Positions 25,160-34,190 are shown, numbered from the stretch's first letter. The stretch is DNA of 64,000 bases from JAGWBD01 sp965197455 (GCA_965197455.1 OZ240208.1:2704712-2768711); one strand, 5' to 3'. Made by a program: numbers and translations. The notes: generated by a model from the letters alone, not told the origin.

Positions 25160-25972
25160 TCAGGGCCAGCCGTGTGTGCTGCGGATGTGTTCCCAGGCTT
25201 CGGCGACATTGCGGAAGCGTTCCTCCGCCAGCGCGGTCGGCAGGGCGCTCACATCCGGATGCAGGTTGAGGGCCTGGCGTCGAAAGGCCTCGCGCACCTG
25301 TTGCTGGCCGGCGTCCAGCGCCACGCCCAGCAGGGCGTAGCAGCGCAGCAGTTCGTCGTCGCGCACGAAGGGGCGAGACAAGCCTGGTGCCTGACGCGCG
25401 GAACCGGGCGCCGGCGCGGCGAAGCGATCCTGCGTGTCGCGCTGCCAGAAGGCCTCCGCGCCGAAGTGCGCAAGGTTCCAGAAGCCGCGCACGCTGCGCG
25501 TACGGATGTTGACGCGACCGGCGTGCAAACGGCGTGGCAGCAGCTGCGGCCCGTAGCGCGCGACGTGGCGCTGGCCGCCCTCCAGCGGCTCCAGATGCAC
25601 TGGCTGCACGCCCGGCGCCTGGTTGCGCGCGGAGCAGACGTAGACCCGTTCGTTGCCGAGGTCATGCAGGGCCAGCAGCCAGTCCGGCGGCGCGAAACGC
25701 TGGTCGGGCGGCGGCGCGAGGGCGGGGGCCAGCATAAAGAGCGAGGCGCAGCTGGCTTCCTCGTCACGCTGCAGGATACGGCGCAGCTGCCGCGTGCCCG
25801 GTGCCTCGTCCAGGCAATGTACATGGATGTAGACGCCCGTCCACAGGCCGATGCGCAGGGCCGGGCCAGCCAGGCGGCCGCGTTCGATTGTCGGTGGCGG
25901 CGGCGCGCAGAAGCGCACATCCACCAGGGGTCGCAGCTGCTGGCAAAGCCAGTCGCACAGGTCGGGGTTCAT
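25160..25972 (-). CDS. Protein with C-terminal J domain
   Basis: 270 residues. The last 63 residues form a DnaJ-like J domain (CYALLGVALDAGQQQVREAF, HPD at 238-240, then AEERFRNVAEAWEHI), which would stimulate a DnaK partner. The 200-residue N-terminal part (MNPDLCDWLCQQLRPLVDVR onward) is not recognised and contains no zinc-finger, G/F-rich or substrate-binding DnaJ regions. A C-terminal J domain is the reverse of classical DnaJ. The start is ATG 25972; ATG 25990 is possible. Confidence 0.7.
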   Translation of the reverse strand: MNPDLCDWLCQQLRPLVDVRFCAPPPPTIERGRLAGPALRIGLWTGVYIHVHCLDEAPGTRQLRRILQRDEEASCASLFMLAPALAPPPDQRFAPPDWLLALHDLGNERVYVCSARNQAPGVQPVHLEPLEGGQRHVARYGPQLLPRRLHAGRVNIRTRSVRGFWNLAHFGAEAFWQRDTQDRFAAPAPGSARQAPGLSRPFVRDDELLRCYALLGVALDAGQQQVREAFRRQALNLHPDVSALPTALAEERFRNVAEAWEHIRSTHGWP

Positions 25973-26066
25973 GGTGTTGCCGGCCCTCACTGACCCTCAA
26001 ATGCAGTCGGCTTCCTCGTGTGAGGCAGGGGGAGAAAGCGAAGCCGAACTATACCGTGAGAAAGAC

Positions 26067-26197
26067 TCTCTCCCTTCTGAGGGAGAGACCTGGGGTTAGG
26101 GCGCTCCGGCCCCAACCCTGCACAGGCAGGTTTCGTGGCCCTCACCCCCCGGCCCCTTTCCCGTTTGCGACGGGAAAGAGGGATTTAGGGTGAGGGC
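26067..26197. repeat. Intergenic hairpin repeats (MITE/REP-like)
   Basis: Two palindromic units. Unit 1: TCTCTCCC (26067-26074) with GGGAGAGA (26081-26088), followed by a GGGGTTAGGGCGC end. Unit 2: outer arms GCCCTCACCC (26138-26147) and GGGTGAGGGC (26188-26197), inner arms CTTTCCCGT (26156-26164) and ACGGGAAAG (26170-26178). This CCCTCACCC...GGGTGAGGG type is a common dispersed element. It supplies the last codons and stop of the gene ending at 26185. The rest of 25973-26184 shows no gene. Confidence 0.65.
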
Positions 26198-26601
26198 GCC
26201 CGCCGCCACAGAATACTGACCAGGGCCAGGGCGCTGCCGGTCAGGGCGCCGCCGAGGCCCATTTGCGGCGCCAGCTGCAGGGTGGCCAGCACTTGCGCGG
26301 CGGCGAAATCCGGAATGCTGTGTGCGTGGCGCGCGTTTTTGAAGAGCATCAGGCCGACCGCGAGCAGGCAGGCGCCCGCCCCCGCCAGCAGCCCGCCCGC
26401 TGCGGCGCTGACCATGACGCGGCCGGGGCCAGGCCGGGCAGCGCGCAGGCGCCCGCTCACCAGCTGCAGTGCCAGCAGACTGGCAAACGCAGCACCCAGC
26501 GTCAGGGGCGGCCACTGCGCCGGGTCTTCCAGCGCCAGCCAGTAGAGCGCGCAGATGCCGGTCAGCAACAGCGCCAGGCGCGGGCCACGGGGGGCGTTCA
26601 C
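26185..26601 (-). CDS. Small integral membrane protein of unknown function
   Basis: 138 residues with four hydrophobic helices (about 8-24, 32-50, 62-84 and 112-132). It is not recognised. The start is GTG 26601, overlapping the glycosidase stop as GTGA, so it is co-translated with that gene. The C-terminal RRAPSP and the TAA come from an intergenic repeat, so the natural end may have been replaced by repeat insertion. A periplasmic or secretion role next to a glycosidase is only a guess. Confidence 0.55.
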   Translation of the reverse strand: MNAPRGPRLALLLTGICALYWLALEDPAQWPPLTLGAAFASLLALQLVSGRLRAARPGPGRVMVSAAAGGLLAGAGACLLAVGLMLFKNARHAHSIPDFAAAQVLATLQLAPQMGLGGALTGSALALVSILWRRAPSP

Positions 26602-28088
26602 TGGCGCTGAAAGCGGAACAGATGCGCGCCCCAGGGCGGCAGCCGGATGCCGAGGCCCGGTTGCGCCAGCGCTGCGCCTTTGCGCGGATAACGGGCCTGG
26701 TCCAGCGCATCTTCCAGCAGCCAGGCCCCTGAGGTGATTTCCGGCCAGGCTCCCAGCGGAATCCGGCCCTGCGCCGGTTGGTCGCTCAGGTTGACGACAA
26801 CCAGGCGCCAGTCATCCTGGGCGGCCCAGCCATGCGCGATCAACGCTCCGCAACGCTCGTCGTCATCATGCAGGGGCAGCACGTCGAAGTATTGCCAGTT
26901 GCCGCAGTGAAAGGCCGCATCGCGCAGCTCACGCAGCAGCCGGCGTTGAAAGGCCGCGTGGCCGGGCAGGGGCGTTTCCTGTGCTTGCCGCGCCAGCTGC
27001 ACCGGCAGCCTGATGCGTCGCCCCTCCAGCTGCCCGTCGTGCAGCAACAGCGCGCCCGGCAGGGTGGCCGCCAGCGTGAAGGCAGCGCGGCTGCGCAGCT
27101 CGCCGAAGGCGCTGACGGCGCGCGGCTCGTCGTGGTTTTCGGTGAAGCGCAGCAGCCGCTGCTGGTGCGCCAGCGGCGCCTGCAGCTGCGCGCGCAAGCC
27201 GGCTGCGTCATTGTGGAGCAAACTGTCGTAGAGCGCCTTGTCATAGCAGAAGTCGAAACCCAGCTGCAGCATGGCCGCTTCCATGTCCCGGTAGACCTCG
27301 GCGATGAAGCGGAAGTCCGGCTGGCGCGCGCGCAGGGCCGGGATGAGCTCCTGCCAGAATTCCGTCTCTGGCAGGGCCGCTGCGTCGTAGTGACCGCGCC
27401 AGGTGCTGGCGAAGACGGAGGTGCGCAGCAGCATGGCCATGTCGCAGCGCAGACCGTCGCACTGCGTGGCGAGGTCGAGCAGGACGTCCAGCGCAGCCTG
27501 GCGCAGGCCGGGATGGAAGGCGTTGACCTGTACGCTGTCCGTCCAGCCCGGAAACCAGGGGTCGCGGCCGTGCGCGAAGATGCGCCGTCCCGCCTGCGTC
27601 TGTGTGGCGAAGAAGTCGCCGGGGCGCGCGGCCAGGTCTTGCTCGCTGCCCTGGATGAACCAGTCGGGGTTCGTCTGCAGCCAGGGGTGGTCGAGCGCGA
27701 CATGATTGGGCACGAAGTCCAGCAGCAGGCCGATGCCGCGCGCGCGCAGTCGCTGCCGCAGATCGGCGAGTTCCGCCCGTCCGCCCAGCTCTGGCGCGAC
27801 CTGCCAGTCGTACACCGCGTAGGGCGAAGCGATGACGTCCGCCTCCGTGATGTCCGGTAGCGCCGCGCGATATTGCGGCAGGAACTCCAGCGCCAGCGCC
27901 CGCCCGCGCGGGCTGCGCGTCCAGACGCCCATCAGCCACAGCAGGTTGACGCCCAGGTCAGCCAGCTCGTCAAGCGTCTCGTCCGGCACCTGGGCGAGGG
28001 TCAGCGGCTGGCCACGGCGCTGGCCGGGCGTGTGCAGCCAGACGCGGGTGTTGAGTTCGAGAATGAGCGGCTTTTGTGGCCAGAACAT
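26598..28088 (-). CDS. GH13 alpha-amylase-family glycosidase
   Basis: 496 residues. All four GH13 regions are visible: I DFVPNH (124-129), II DGLRCDMAM with nucleophile Asp216, III FIAEVY with acid/base Glu264, IV FTENHD with Asp320. The C-terminal beta domain ends VVVNLSDQPAQGRIPL. There is no signal peptide, so it should be cytoplasmic. Alpha-glucan, trehalose or sucrose chemistry cannot be separated from sequence alone. ATG 28088 gives the family-like PLILELNTRVWL opening. It is followed by the small membrane protein in a GTGA overlap. Confidence 0.88.
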   Translation of the reverse strand: MFWPQKPLILELNTRVWLHTPGQRRGQPLTLAQVPDETLDELADLGVNLLWLMGVWTRSPRGRALALEFLPQYRAALPDITEADVIASPYAVYDWQVAPELGGRAELADLRQRLRARGIGLLLDFVPNHVALDHPWLQTNPDWFIQGSEQDLAARPGDFFATQTQAGRRIFAHGRDPWFPGWTDSVQVNAFHPGLRQAALDVLLDLATQCDGLRCDMAMLLRTSVFASTWRGHYDAAALPETEFWQELIPALRARQPDFRFIAEVYRDMEAAMLQLGFDFCYDKALYDSLLHNDAAGLRAQLQAPLAHQQRLLRFTENHDEPRAVSAFGELRSRAAFTLAATLPGALLLHDGQLEGRRIRLPVQLARQAQETPLPGHAAFQRRLLRELRDAAFHCGNWQYFDVLPLHDDDERCGALIAHGWAAQDDWRLVVVNLSDQPAQGRIPLGAWPEITSGAWLLEDALDQARYPRKGAALAQPGLGIRLPPWGAHLFRFQRQ

Positions 28089-28199
28089 GGAGGTCCTGCG
28101 GCAGCGGCTGATGCGGGCCATTGTAGCAGGGTGTGGCCATAGCGCAGGCGTTGGTCTTGCGGCATAATCAGGGTTTCAGGCAGAGACAGGGGCGGGACC

Positions 28200-28538
28200 A
28201 TGGGCTACTTTGTGACTCCCGGCGATGTCGGGCAAGTTGAAATGGCTGCCGGCCTCCGGCGGCGCACGATGGCGACGACCGACGAGGCCATGCTCTGTGA
28301 GTTCCTGATTGAGCGCGGCACGAAGATAGAACCGCACAGCCACCGCAATGACCAGGCGGGCTATCTCGTCTTCGGACGAATGCAGATCACGATTGGCTCC
28401 GAGACGCGGATCTTGCAGCCAGGCGACAGCTATGCTATCCCCGGCGGGGTGGAGCATAGCGCCGAGGCCCTGATCGACTCCCTCGCCATCGACGTATTTT
28501 CGCCGCCGCGCCGGGACTATCTCAGCGAGGCGCGCTGA
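28200..28538 (+). CDS. Cupin-domain protein
   Basis: 112 residues forming one cupin_2 barrel. Motif 1 is EPHSHRNDQAGYLVFG, with metal-ligand histidines, and motif 2 is PGDSYAIPGGVEHSAEAL. The GGGGCGGG before the ATG at 28200 is a plausible ribosome site. CATAAT at 28162-28167 may be its -10. It has no specific functional assignment. It is unrelated in detail to the cupin at 9.2 kb. Confidence 0.8.
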   Translation: MGYFVTPGDVGQVEMAAGLRRRTMATTDEAMLCEFLIERGTKIEPHSHRNDQAGYLVFGRMQITIGSETRILQPGDSYAIPGGVEHSAEALIDSLAIDVFSPPRRDYLSEAR

Positions 28539-28546
28539 ACTTCAGG

Positions 28547-28552
28547 TATACT
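28547..28552 (+). promoter_or_regulatory. Possible -10 for the L,D-transpeptidase gene
   Basis: TATACT, 47 bases before the ATG at 28600, in the 61-base gap after the cupin. The -35 is poor. Confidence 0.35.
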
Positions 28553-28599
28553 TTTGCCATCCCGTAACGTCCAACACACATCAGGGAGGGTGTGTAGCA

Positions 28600-30306
28600 A
28601 TGGACGATACCTTTGAGCCGCGTCGGCGCCGACCAGAGAGCCGCGCCCGCGACCGTCAACGTCGCCGCCGTCAGCGTGAACTGGGCAGTTCCCGGACCGC
28701 AACCCCGGTAGCGCACAAACTTCAGCAACTACTGATGCCATTGCGCGATGCCCTTTGGCATCTGCGCAAGACCCGGGTTGTGCTGGCGCTGGGCGCAGTA
28801 CTGTTCGCTGTCCTGCTGCTGGTCTTCGCCGGCCTGAATCTGTCGCAGGGACGGATATTCCCGGGCGTGTGGGTGTCTGGCGTCTACGTGGGTGGGCTGA
28901 CAGCGGAGGAAGCGGAAGCAGCCCTGCACAAGGGCTGGGGCCAGGATGTGCTGCTGCGCCTCGTGGATCTCGACCGCTACTGGGAGGCCTCCCTGGCAGA
29001 CCTCGGGCTGTATCTCAACAGCGAACAGGCTGTCGCAGCGGCGCGTGTCGTGGGCCTGGCCGGCATCCCCTTCGGCTGGAACGTCATACCCGAGATCGAG
29101 ACCGATTACATCAAGGCCCAGACCTTCCTGCTGGACCTGGTGCGCGAGGTGGAAGTTGCCCCGGCCAACGCTTCCTTCAGCCTTGAGAACATGCGTCTGG
29201 TTGGCGTGCGCGGGCGCGTGGGCAAGGTGCTGGAAGTCGGCCAGACAATGTCCATTCTGACCGGAAACGTCGCCGAAGTCGTGCGCAGCCGCAGGCTGGA
29301 ACTGGTCACGCGCCCGCTGGTACCCGACATTATCGACCCGGCGCCTCATCTGGAAATAGTGCGCGATCTCATCCGGCAGCCATTCCAGATGATCGGCTAC
29401 GATCCCTATTTCGACGAGACCATCATCTGGGAGACCACGACAGAGACCTTTGTCTCCTGGATTGAGGTGGACGAATTCGGGCTGACCCTGCGCGAAGAGA
29501 CTTTCATCCCGTTCTACCACGCGCAGAACACCTCGCTCAACCCGCCCCTGTCGATTGATCCACGTTACCTCGACCAGGTTGACACGCTGGAAAAGATGCG
29601 CCGGGCTATCGCCAGCAACAGTCCAAAAGTAAACCTGCGCGTGCGCTATCGTCCCTCGAAGTACACTGTCCTGCGCGGCGACCGTGGTTTCTTCATCTCA
29701 CGCAAGACGGGCATCCCCTACTTCCTCATCGAGGAAGTCAACCGCGACTACGATCTGGATACGCTGTATCCGGGCGATGTGCTGAACCTGCCTTCGCAGG
29801 ATGTCGCCGTGCCGCTCGACCCGGTGCTCAACAAGCGCATCATTGTCGACCTGACTTATCAACGGCTGACGGCTTTCGAGAACGGCCAGCAGATTTTTAG
29901 CTGGAACATCGCCTCGGGCATTGAGGGTAACCCCACCTCGCCCGGCATCTACCAGATTTTGACGCACGACGAAATTGCGCACGGCAGCAGCTTCAATCTC
30001 TGTGGCGCCCAGGGCTGTGGCCAGTGGAAGATGAACTGGTTCATGGGCGTCTACGAGGTGCGGCCGGGGCTCATGAACGGCTTCCACGGCGCTGTGGAGC
30101 TGCCGAATGGCTCCTACCTGAACAATGGTCTCGTGGGCGTGCCGGCCACTTTCGGCTGCGTCATGTCGGTAGATGACAACGCCCGCTCGCTCTATGACTG
30201 GGCCGAGGTGGGCACCCTGGTCGAAATCATTTCCGGAGAGTATCAGCCGCGCAGCGACCTGGCACAGCAGGCGCGCCAGGCGACCGAGGCCGAGATCTTC
30301 GCCTGA
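28600..30306 (+). CDS. Membrane-anchored L,D-transpeptidase (YkuD)
   Basis: 568 residues. A very basic cytosolic N-terminus (1-57) precedes a single membrane segment (59-79). Then follow a peptidoglycan-binding-like region (about 90-330; GVWVSGVYVGGLTAEEAEAAL resembles PG_binding_4 or VanW-type repeats), a LysM-like stretch (YFLIEEVNRDYDLDTLYPGD) and a YkuD domain with His496 (FHGAVE) and catalytic Cys520 (TFGCVMS). It would form 3-3 crosslinks or attach proteins to peptidoglycan outside the membrane. GGGAGGG precedes the ATG. With the dead PBP homologue at 46-49 kb it hints at a modified wall-synthesis toolkit. Confidence 0.88.
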   Translation: MDDTFEPRRRRPESRARDRQRRRRQRELGSSRTATPVAHKLQQLLMPLRDALWHLRKTRVVLALGAVLFAVLLLVFAGLNLSQGRIFPGVWVSGVYVGGLTAEEAEAALHKGWGQDVLLRLVDLDRYWEASLADLGLYLNSEQAVAAARVVGLAGIPFGWNVIPEIETDYIKAQTFLLDLVREVEVAPANASFSLENMRLVGVRGRVGKVLEVGQTMSILTGNVAEVVRSRRLELVTRPLVPDIIDPAPHLEIVRDLIRQPFQMIGYDPYFDETIIWETTTETFVSWIEVDEFGLTLREETFIPFYHAQNTSLNPPLSIDPRYLDQVDTLEKMRRAIASNSPKVNLRVRYRPSKYTVLRGDRGFFISRKTGIPYFLIEEVNRDYDLDTLYPGDVLNLPSQDVAVPLDPVLNKRIIVDLTYQRLTAFENGQQIFSWNIASGIEGNPTSPGIYQILTHDEIAHGSSFNLCGAQGCGQWKMNWFMGVYEVRPGLMNGFHGAVELPNGSYLNNGLVGVPATFGCVMSVDDNARSLYDWAEVGTLVEIISGEYQPRSDLAQQARQATEAEIFA

Positions 30307-30330
30307 GCGAAGACTGACAGAGGAGACCAA

Positions 30331-32217
30331 ATGCAAAAGGAACTTCGCGCCTGGGGCGCCTGGCCGAGTCCATTGACGCCCCGATCGCTGGCGGCCGGGC
30401 TGCGTCTGGTGGATGTGCAGTGGGATACAGCCAGCGACACCCTGGTATGGCTGGAGAATCGCGGCGCACAGGGCGTCCTGGTCGCGCAGCAGGGTGACGA
30501 CGCCCCGCGCGACCTGACGGCCGAGCTCTCCGTGCGCGCACGGGTGGGCTATGGCGGCGGCGATTTCACCGTGGCCAGCGGACAGGTCTACTTCGCCGGG
30601 CCGGAGGGCCGCCTTTACCGGCAGGCGCTGGCGGGCGGCGAAGCGCAAGCCGTCACGCCGGCCTTCGGCGCAGCCGCCGCGCCGCGGGTCTCCGCCGACG
30701 GTCGCTGGTTGGTCTACGTCTACAGCCATGAAGACGAGGACGGCCTGGCGCTGGTGGACAGCAATGGTAGCGCCTGGCCCGCGAAGCTCCTGGCCGACAG
30801 CGACTTCGCGATGCAGCCGGCCTGGCATCCGGACGGCACGATGATCGCCTGCATCACCTGGAACCAGCCGCAGATGCCCTGGGATGGTACAACGCTGCGC
30901 CTGCTCACGCTGGAGCAGGGCGCTGCGGGTCTGCCCGCCTGCGTCGACCAGCGTGTGCTGGCCGGTGACGAAAACACCGCCATTCTGCAGCCGGAGTTTT
31001 CGCCGGACGGGCGCTGGCTGGCCTTCGTCAGCGACGTCAGCGGGATGGGCCAGCTTTGGCTGCACGACCTGGAAAATGGGGCGCAGCGTCCGCTGACGAC
31101 GGCAGATGCCGAGCATGGCGGCCCGGCCTGGGCGCAGGGCCTGCGCGTCTTCGCCTGGTCGCATGATGGCGCCGCGCTGTTTTTCCTGCGCAACGAGCGG
31201 GGCTTCTTCAGCCTGTGGCGTCACGATCTGGCCAGCGGCGCCGCAACGCGCCTCACGCAGCTGGATGACTACAGCAGCCTGGGTCAGCCGTCCTGCGCGG
31301 CGCACAGCGATATGATCGCATTGATGGGCAGCGCGGCGCAGATTCCCGCGCGCATCCTCACGCTGGACGCGCAGGGCCGGACGCGGGTGCGGCGGCGCTC
31401 GGCGACCGAGAACTGCGCCGGGCAGCAGCTGGCGCCGGTGCAGGCCCTGACCTGGCGCGGCCAGGATGATGAAGCGGTGCACGGCCTCTACTACGCGCCC
31501 CACAGCGAGCGCTTTCGCGGCGAGGGGCAGCCGCCCCTGATCGTGACGGTGCACGGCGGGCCGACCTCGCAGGTCAGCGCCGCCCACGACGCGCGCGCGC
31601 AGTTCTTCGCCACGCGCGGCATCGCGGTGCTGGACGTGAACTATCGCGGCAGCACCGGCTACGGCCGCGACTACATGCAGCGGCTCTACGGCAACTGGGG
31701 CGTCTGCGACGTGGAAGATGCGCTCAGTGGCGCGGAACAGCTGGCGGGCCGCGGCCTGGCAGACCGCGAGCGTCTGGTCATCATGGGCGGAAGCGCAGGC
31801 GGCTTCACCGTCTATCAGGCGCTGGTGGATCACCCCGGCTTCTTCCGCGCGGGGATCTGTCTCTACGGCGTGGCCAATCAGTTCAGCCTGGCGCTGGAGA
31901 CGCACAAGTTCGAGGCGCGCTATCTCGACATGCTGCTGGGCCCGTTGCCCGCCGCCGCGGACATTTACCGCCAGCGTTCACCGGTGTTCCATGCGGACAA
32001 ACTCGTCGACCCGATCGCCATCTTCCAGGGTGATATCGACAAGGTCGTGCCGCGCAACCAGTCCGACGCCATCGTCGAGTCGCTGCGCGCGCGCAACGTG
32101 CCGCACGAATACCACGTTTACGAGGGCGAGGGGCATGGCTGGCGCCGGCCCGATACGATCGAGGCCTTCTATACCAGCGTGTTAGGCTTCCTGCAGCACT
32201 ACGTTATCTATGCCTGA
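30331..32217 (+). CDS. S9-family peptidase (prolyl oligopeptidase / acylaminoacyl peptidase type)
   Basis: 628 residues. The N-terminal half is a seven-bladed propeller with TolB-like repeats (RVSADGRWLVYV, FSPDGRWLAFVSD). The C-terminal alpha/beta hydrolase holds Ser488 (GGSAGG), Asp570 (QGDIDKVV) and His602 (GHGW). The STGYGRDY block is typical of DAP-II/acylaminoacyl peptidases. There is no signal peptide, so it is likely a cytoplasmic oligopeptidase. AGAGGAG precedes the ATG. It follows the L,D-transpeptidase by 24 bases and may share its transcript. Confidence 0.9.
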   Translation: MQKELRAWGAWPSPLTPRSLAAGLRLVDVQWDTASDTLVWLENRGAQGVLVAQQGDDAPRDLTAELSVRARVGYGGGDFTVASGQVYFAGPEGRLYRQALAGGEAQAVTPAFGAAAAPRVSADGRWLVYVYSHEDEDGLALVDSNGSAWPAKLLADSDFAMQPAWHPDGTMIACITWNQPQMPWDGTTLRLLTLEQGAAGLPACVDQRVLAGDENTAILQPEFSPDGRWLAFVSDVSGMGQLWLHDLENGAQRPLTTADAEHGGPAWAQGLRVFAWSHDGAALFFLRNERGFFSLWRHDLASGAATRLTQLDDYSSLGQPSCAAHSDMIALMGSAAQIPARILTLDAQGRTRVRRRSATENCAGQQLAPVQALTWRGQDDEAVHGLYYAPHSERFRGEGQPPLIVTVHGGPTSQVSAAHDARAQFFATRGIAVLDVNYRGSTGYGRDYMQRLYGNWGVCDVEDALSGAEQLAGRGLADRERLVIMGGSAGGFTVYQALVDHPGFFRAGICLYGVANQFSLALETHKFEARYLDMLLGPLPAAADIYRQRSPVFHADKLVDPIAIFQGDIDKVVPRNQSDAIVESLRARNVPHEYHVYEGEGHGWRRPDTIEAFYTSVLGFLQHYVIYA

Positions 32218-32236
32218 CGAATCTATGACCTTTTTG

Positions 32237-32283
32237 TGGCCGTGACATGGCCATGGCCAACCAACATGGCCATATTATGGCCA
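32237..32283. repeat. Cluster of TGGCCA palindromes
   Basis: Four perfect TGGCCA hexamers at 32248, 32254, 32267 and 32278, plus TGGCC at 32237, between two convergent genes. Spacings are 11, 6, 13 and 11 bases. The function is unknown. Confidence 0.5.
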
Positions 32284-32301
32284 ACTCATGTCCGCGCTGA
32301 C

Positions 32302-33378
32302 TCAGTCGGCAGACAGGGTCAGCCAGCGTCGTTCAGCCGAGGAACGGCGGATGCCATCAAGCGCAATCTGACAGTGCAGGCCATCCCGGAAAGTGGCGCC
32401 GGCCTGCAGGGCGCGTCCCTCGCGAATGGCTGCGCAGAGCTCCTGCATTAATGCGACGAAGGACACGTTCCAGATGCCGCTGTTAACCATCGGCAGGCTG
32501 GCATTGGGGTCGCTTTCGCTAAGATCCACGTAGTCCTCGCCGGCGCGCGCGAAGAGCAGGCGTTCGTCACTGTCGGCCAGCCGAATCGTGCCCTCGCTGC
32601 CGAAGATATCGACGCCGCTGCCCGTGCCGTGACGCGCCGCGCCGCTCATGAACACCGACACCAGCGCGCCGCTCTGCATTTCCAGCAGGAAACTGAACTG
32701 GTCATCGGCAGTTGCCTGCCAGGCTGCGCCGCTCTGCGGGTCGCTGCGTTGCGGCACCATGGTGGTGATCTGGCCGCTCAGCGCGCCGATGTCGCCCAGC
32801 CACCAGCGAATGAGGTCGATCGTGTGTGAGCCGGCAGCGCCCATGCGGCCGCCGCCCTGGTCGGCCAGGGACCACCAGTCACCGGCCGGCCGCGAGGCGG
32901 GGTCGCCCCAGCCGGCATTGATGCCGACGATGTTGACGTGCCGTATCGTGCCCGGCTCGCCGGCATCCAGCAGGGCCTTGACGCGGCGGCGGTTGGGGTT
33001 GAAGCGCAATTCGTGACCGATGATGTGTACCCGGCCGGCTGCCTCGGCCGCTGCCAGCATCGCCCGCGCCTCGCCGGCGTGCATGGCCATCGGCTTTTCG
33101 CAGAGCACATGCGCCCCGGCTGCCAGCGCGGCGAGAGTCATGGGCGCGTGCTGAAGGGTGGGCGTGGCGATGCAGACCAGATCAACCTCGTGACGTTCCA
33201 GCATGAGGCGCCAGTCGTCGTAGGCCTGCGGGATGCCGAACTGGTCCGCCGCCGCCCGGGCGCTGCTCAGGCGCGCGCTGGCGAGCGCCACGACCTGCGC
33301 ATCCTCGATGTTGGCGAGGGCGGGCAGGTAGGCGTCGCGGGCAAAGCTGGCGCCGATGATCGCCGTCCGAATGGTCAT
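32302..33378 (-). CDS. Gfo/Idh/MocA-family oxidoreductase
   Basis: 358 residues. The N-terminal NAD(P)-binding Rossmann fold (RTAIIGASFARDAYLPAL) is followed by the family EKP motif in HVLCEKPMAMHAGEA (catalytic Lys) and the C-terminal alpha/beta domain with GSHTIDLIRWWLG, where the His corresponds to the catalytic position. Such enzymes oxidise or reduce sugars, inositols and related polyols. It is transcribed towards 32.2 kb, with the regulator gene upstream in the same direction, 65 bases apart, so it probably belongs to the regulated catabolic locus. Confidence 0.87.
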   Translation of the reverse strand: MTIRTAIIGASFARDAYLPALANIEDAQVVALASARLSSARAAADQFGIPQAYDDWRLMLERHEVDLVCIATPTLQHAPMTLAALAAGAHVLCEKPMAMHAGEARAMLAAAEAAGRVHIIGHELRFNPNRRRVKALLDAGEPGTIRHVNIVGINAGWGDPASRPAGDWWSLADQGGGRMGAAGSHTIDLIRWWLGDIGALSGQITTMVPQRSDPQSGAAWQATADDQFSFLLEMQSGALVSVFMSGAARHGTGSGVDIFGSEGTIRLADSDERLLFARAGEDYVDLSESDPNASLPMVNSGIWNVSFVALMQELCAAIREGRALQAGATFRDGLHCQIALDGIRRSSAERRWLTLSAD

Positions 33379-33443
33379 GTCTGTCTCTCCTTACCGCTAT
33401 GCGCATTTAAGCTGTTTCGGCCATTTTCGCAGCGACCCGCCAC

Positions 33444-34151
33444 TCAGGTCACGCCGCGGTGCAGCGCGTCCGGCAGGGTGTCGACTTCCCGGTCTTCAGC
33501 GACCAGGTCGACGCTTGTGGCGACGTGCGCCTCAATGGCCGCCGTGGCGCGTTCGGTGTCGCGGTCGCGGATGGCCTCAAGGATGGGCACATGACTGCGG
33601 GCGACGACACGGATGTCGCTGTTGCGCAGGTTGCGCAGGGTCATCACGCGCCGCACCCGCAGCGCCACCAGATTCCAGGTGGTTTGCAAGAGACTATGGC
33701 CGCTCATAACGATTATCATGTCGTGAAAACTGTGGTCCAGTTCGTTGAGCTTGCGGATGCGGCCATCGTTGGCCGCCCGCTGCATGCGCTCGCAGATGGC
33801 GTCCAGACGGCGCATGTCACAGGGGTCGCCCTGGTCGATGATGCAGCGGATGGCGAGTGCCTCAAGCACGCCGCGCAGGCTGTAAAGCTCGACGATATCC
33901 TTGTGTTCCAGGCTGCGCACGCGCGTGCCGCGTCTGGGGATTGTCTCGACCAGGCCTTCGCTGTTGAGGATCTGGATGGCCTCGCGCAGGGGCGCGCGAC
34001 TGACGCCCAGTTGCGCCGCCAGCTCGGTCTCGATCAGGGGCTGGCCGGGGCGCAGGTCGCCGGCGAGGATCGCCTTGTGCAGCACATCAACGACGTGCTC
34101 ACGCAGCGATTTGTTCTGTAGCTGGCCGAGAGCGGGGAGCGCGTCAGGCAT
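33444..34151 (-). CDS. GntR-family transcriptional regulator, FadR/FCD type
   Basis: 235 residues. The N-terminal winged helix (PLIETELAAQLGVSRAPLREAIQIL) is the GntR recognition module. The C-terminal all-helical FCD domain (about 95-225) carries probable metal-ligand Asp/His residues (NELDHSFHDMI, later SHVPILEAI and EAHV). FCD regulators usually respond to organic acids or sugar acids. It faces the DUF4438 operon across a promoter region with a long palindrome and GTCGAC core, its likely own operator. Confidence 0.92.
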   Translation of the reverse strand: MPDALPALGQLQNKSLREHVVDVLHKAILAGDLRPGQPLIETELAAQLGVSRAPLREAIQILNSEGLVETIPRRGTRVRSLEHKDIVELYSLRGVLEALAIRCIIDQGDPCDMRRLDAICERMQRAANDGRIRKLNELDHSFHDMIIVMSGHSLLQTTWNLVALRVRRVMTLRNLRNSDIRVVARSHVPILEAIRDRDTERATAAIEAHVATSVDLVAEDREVDTLPDALHRGVT

Positions 34152-34161
34152 GAGCGGTTCT

Positions 34162-34190
34162 TTGACATCGAGGCTGCATCAACCTATACT
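34162..34190 (+). promoter_or_regulatory. Near-consensus promoter of the DUF4438 operon
   Basis: TTGACA at 34162-34167, exactly 17 bases, TATACT at 34185-34190. It faces the promoter of the regulator gene, so the two transcripts overlap. Confidence 0.85.

Noticed and set aside
26067..26197. Hairpins as intrinsic terminators
   Set aside because: No T-run follows either hairpin on either strand; they fit a dispersed repeat instead.
29698..31905. Very long open frame antiparallel to the L,D-transpeptidase and S9 peptidase genes
   Set aside because: Its composition (His/Arg/Gln/Ala rich, no motifs) is that of a high-G+C shadow of two clear plus-strand genes.
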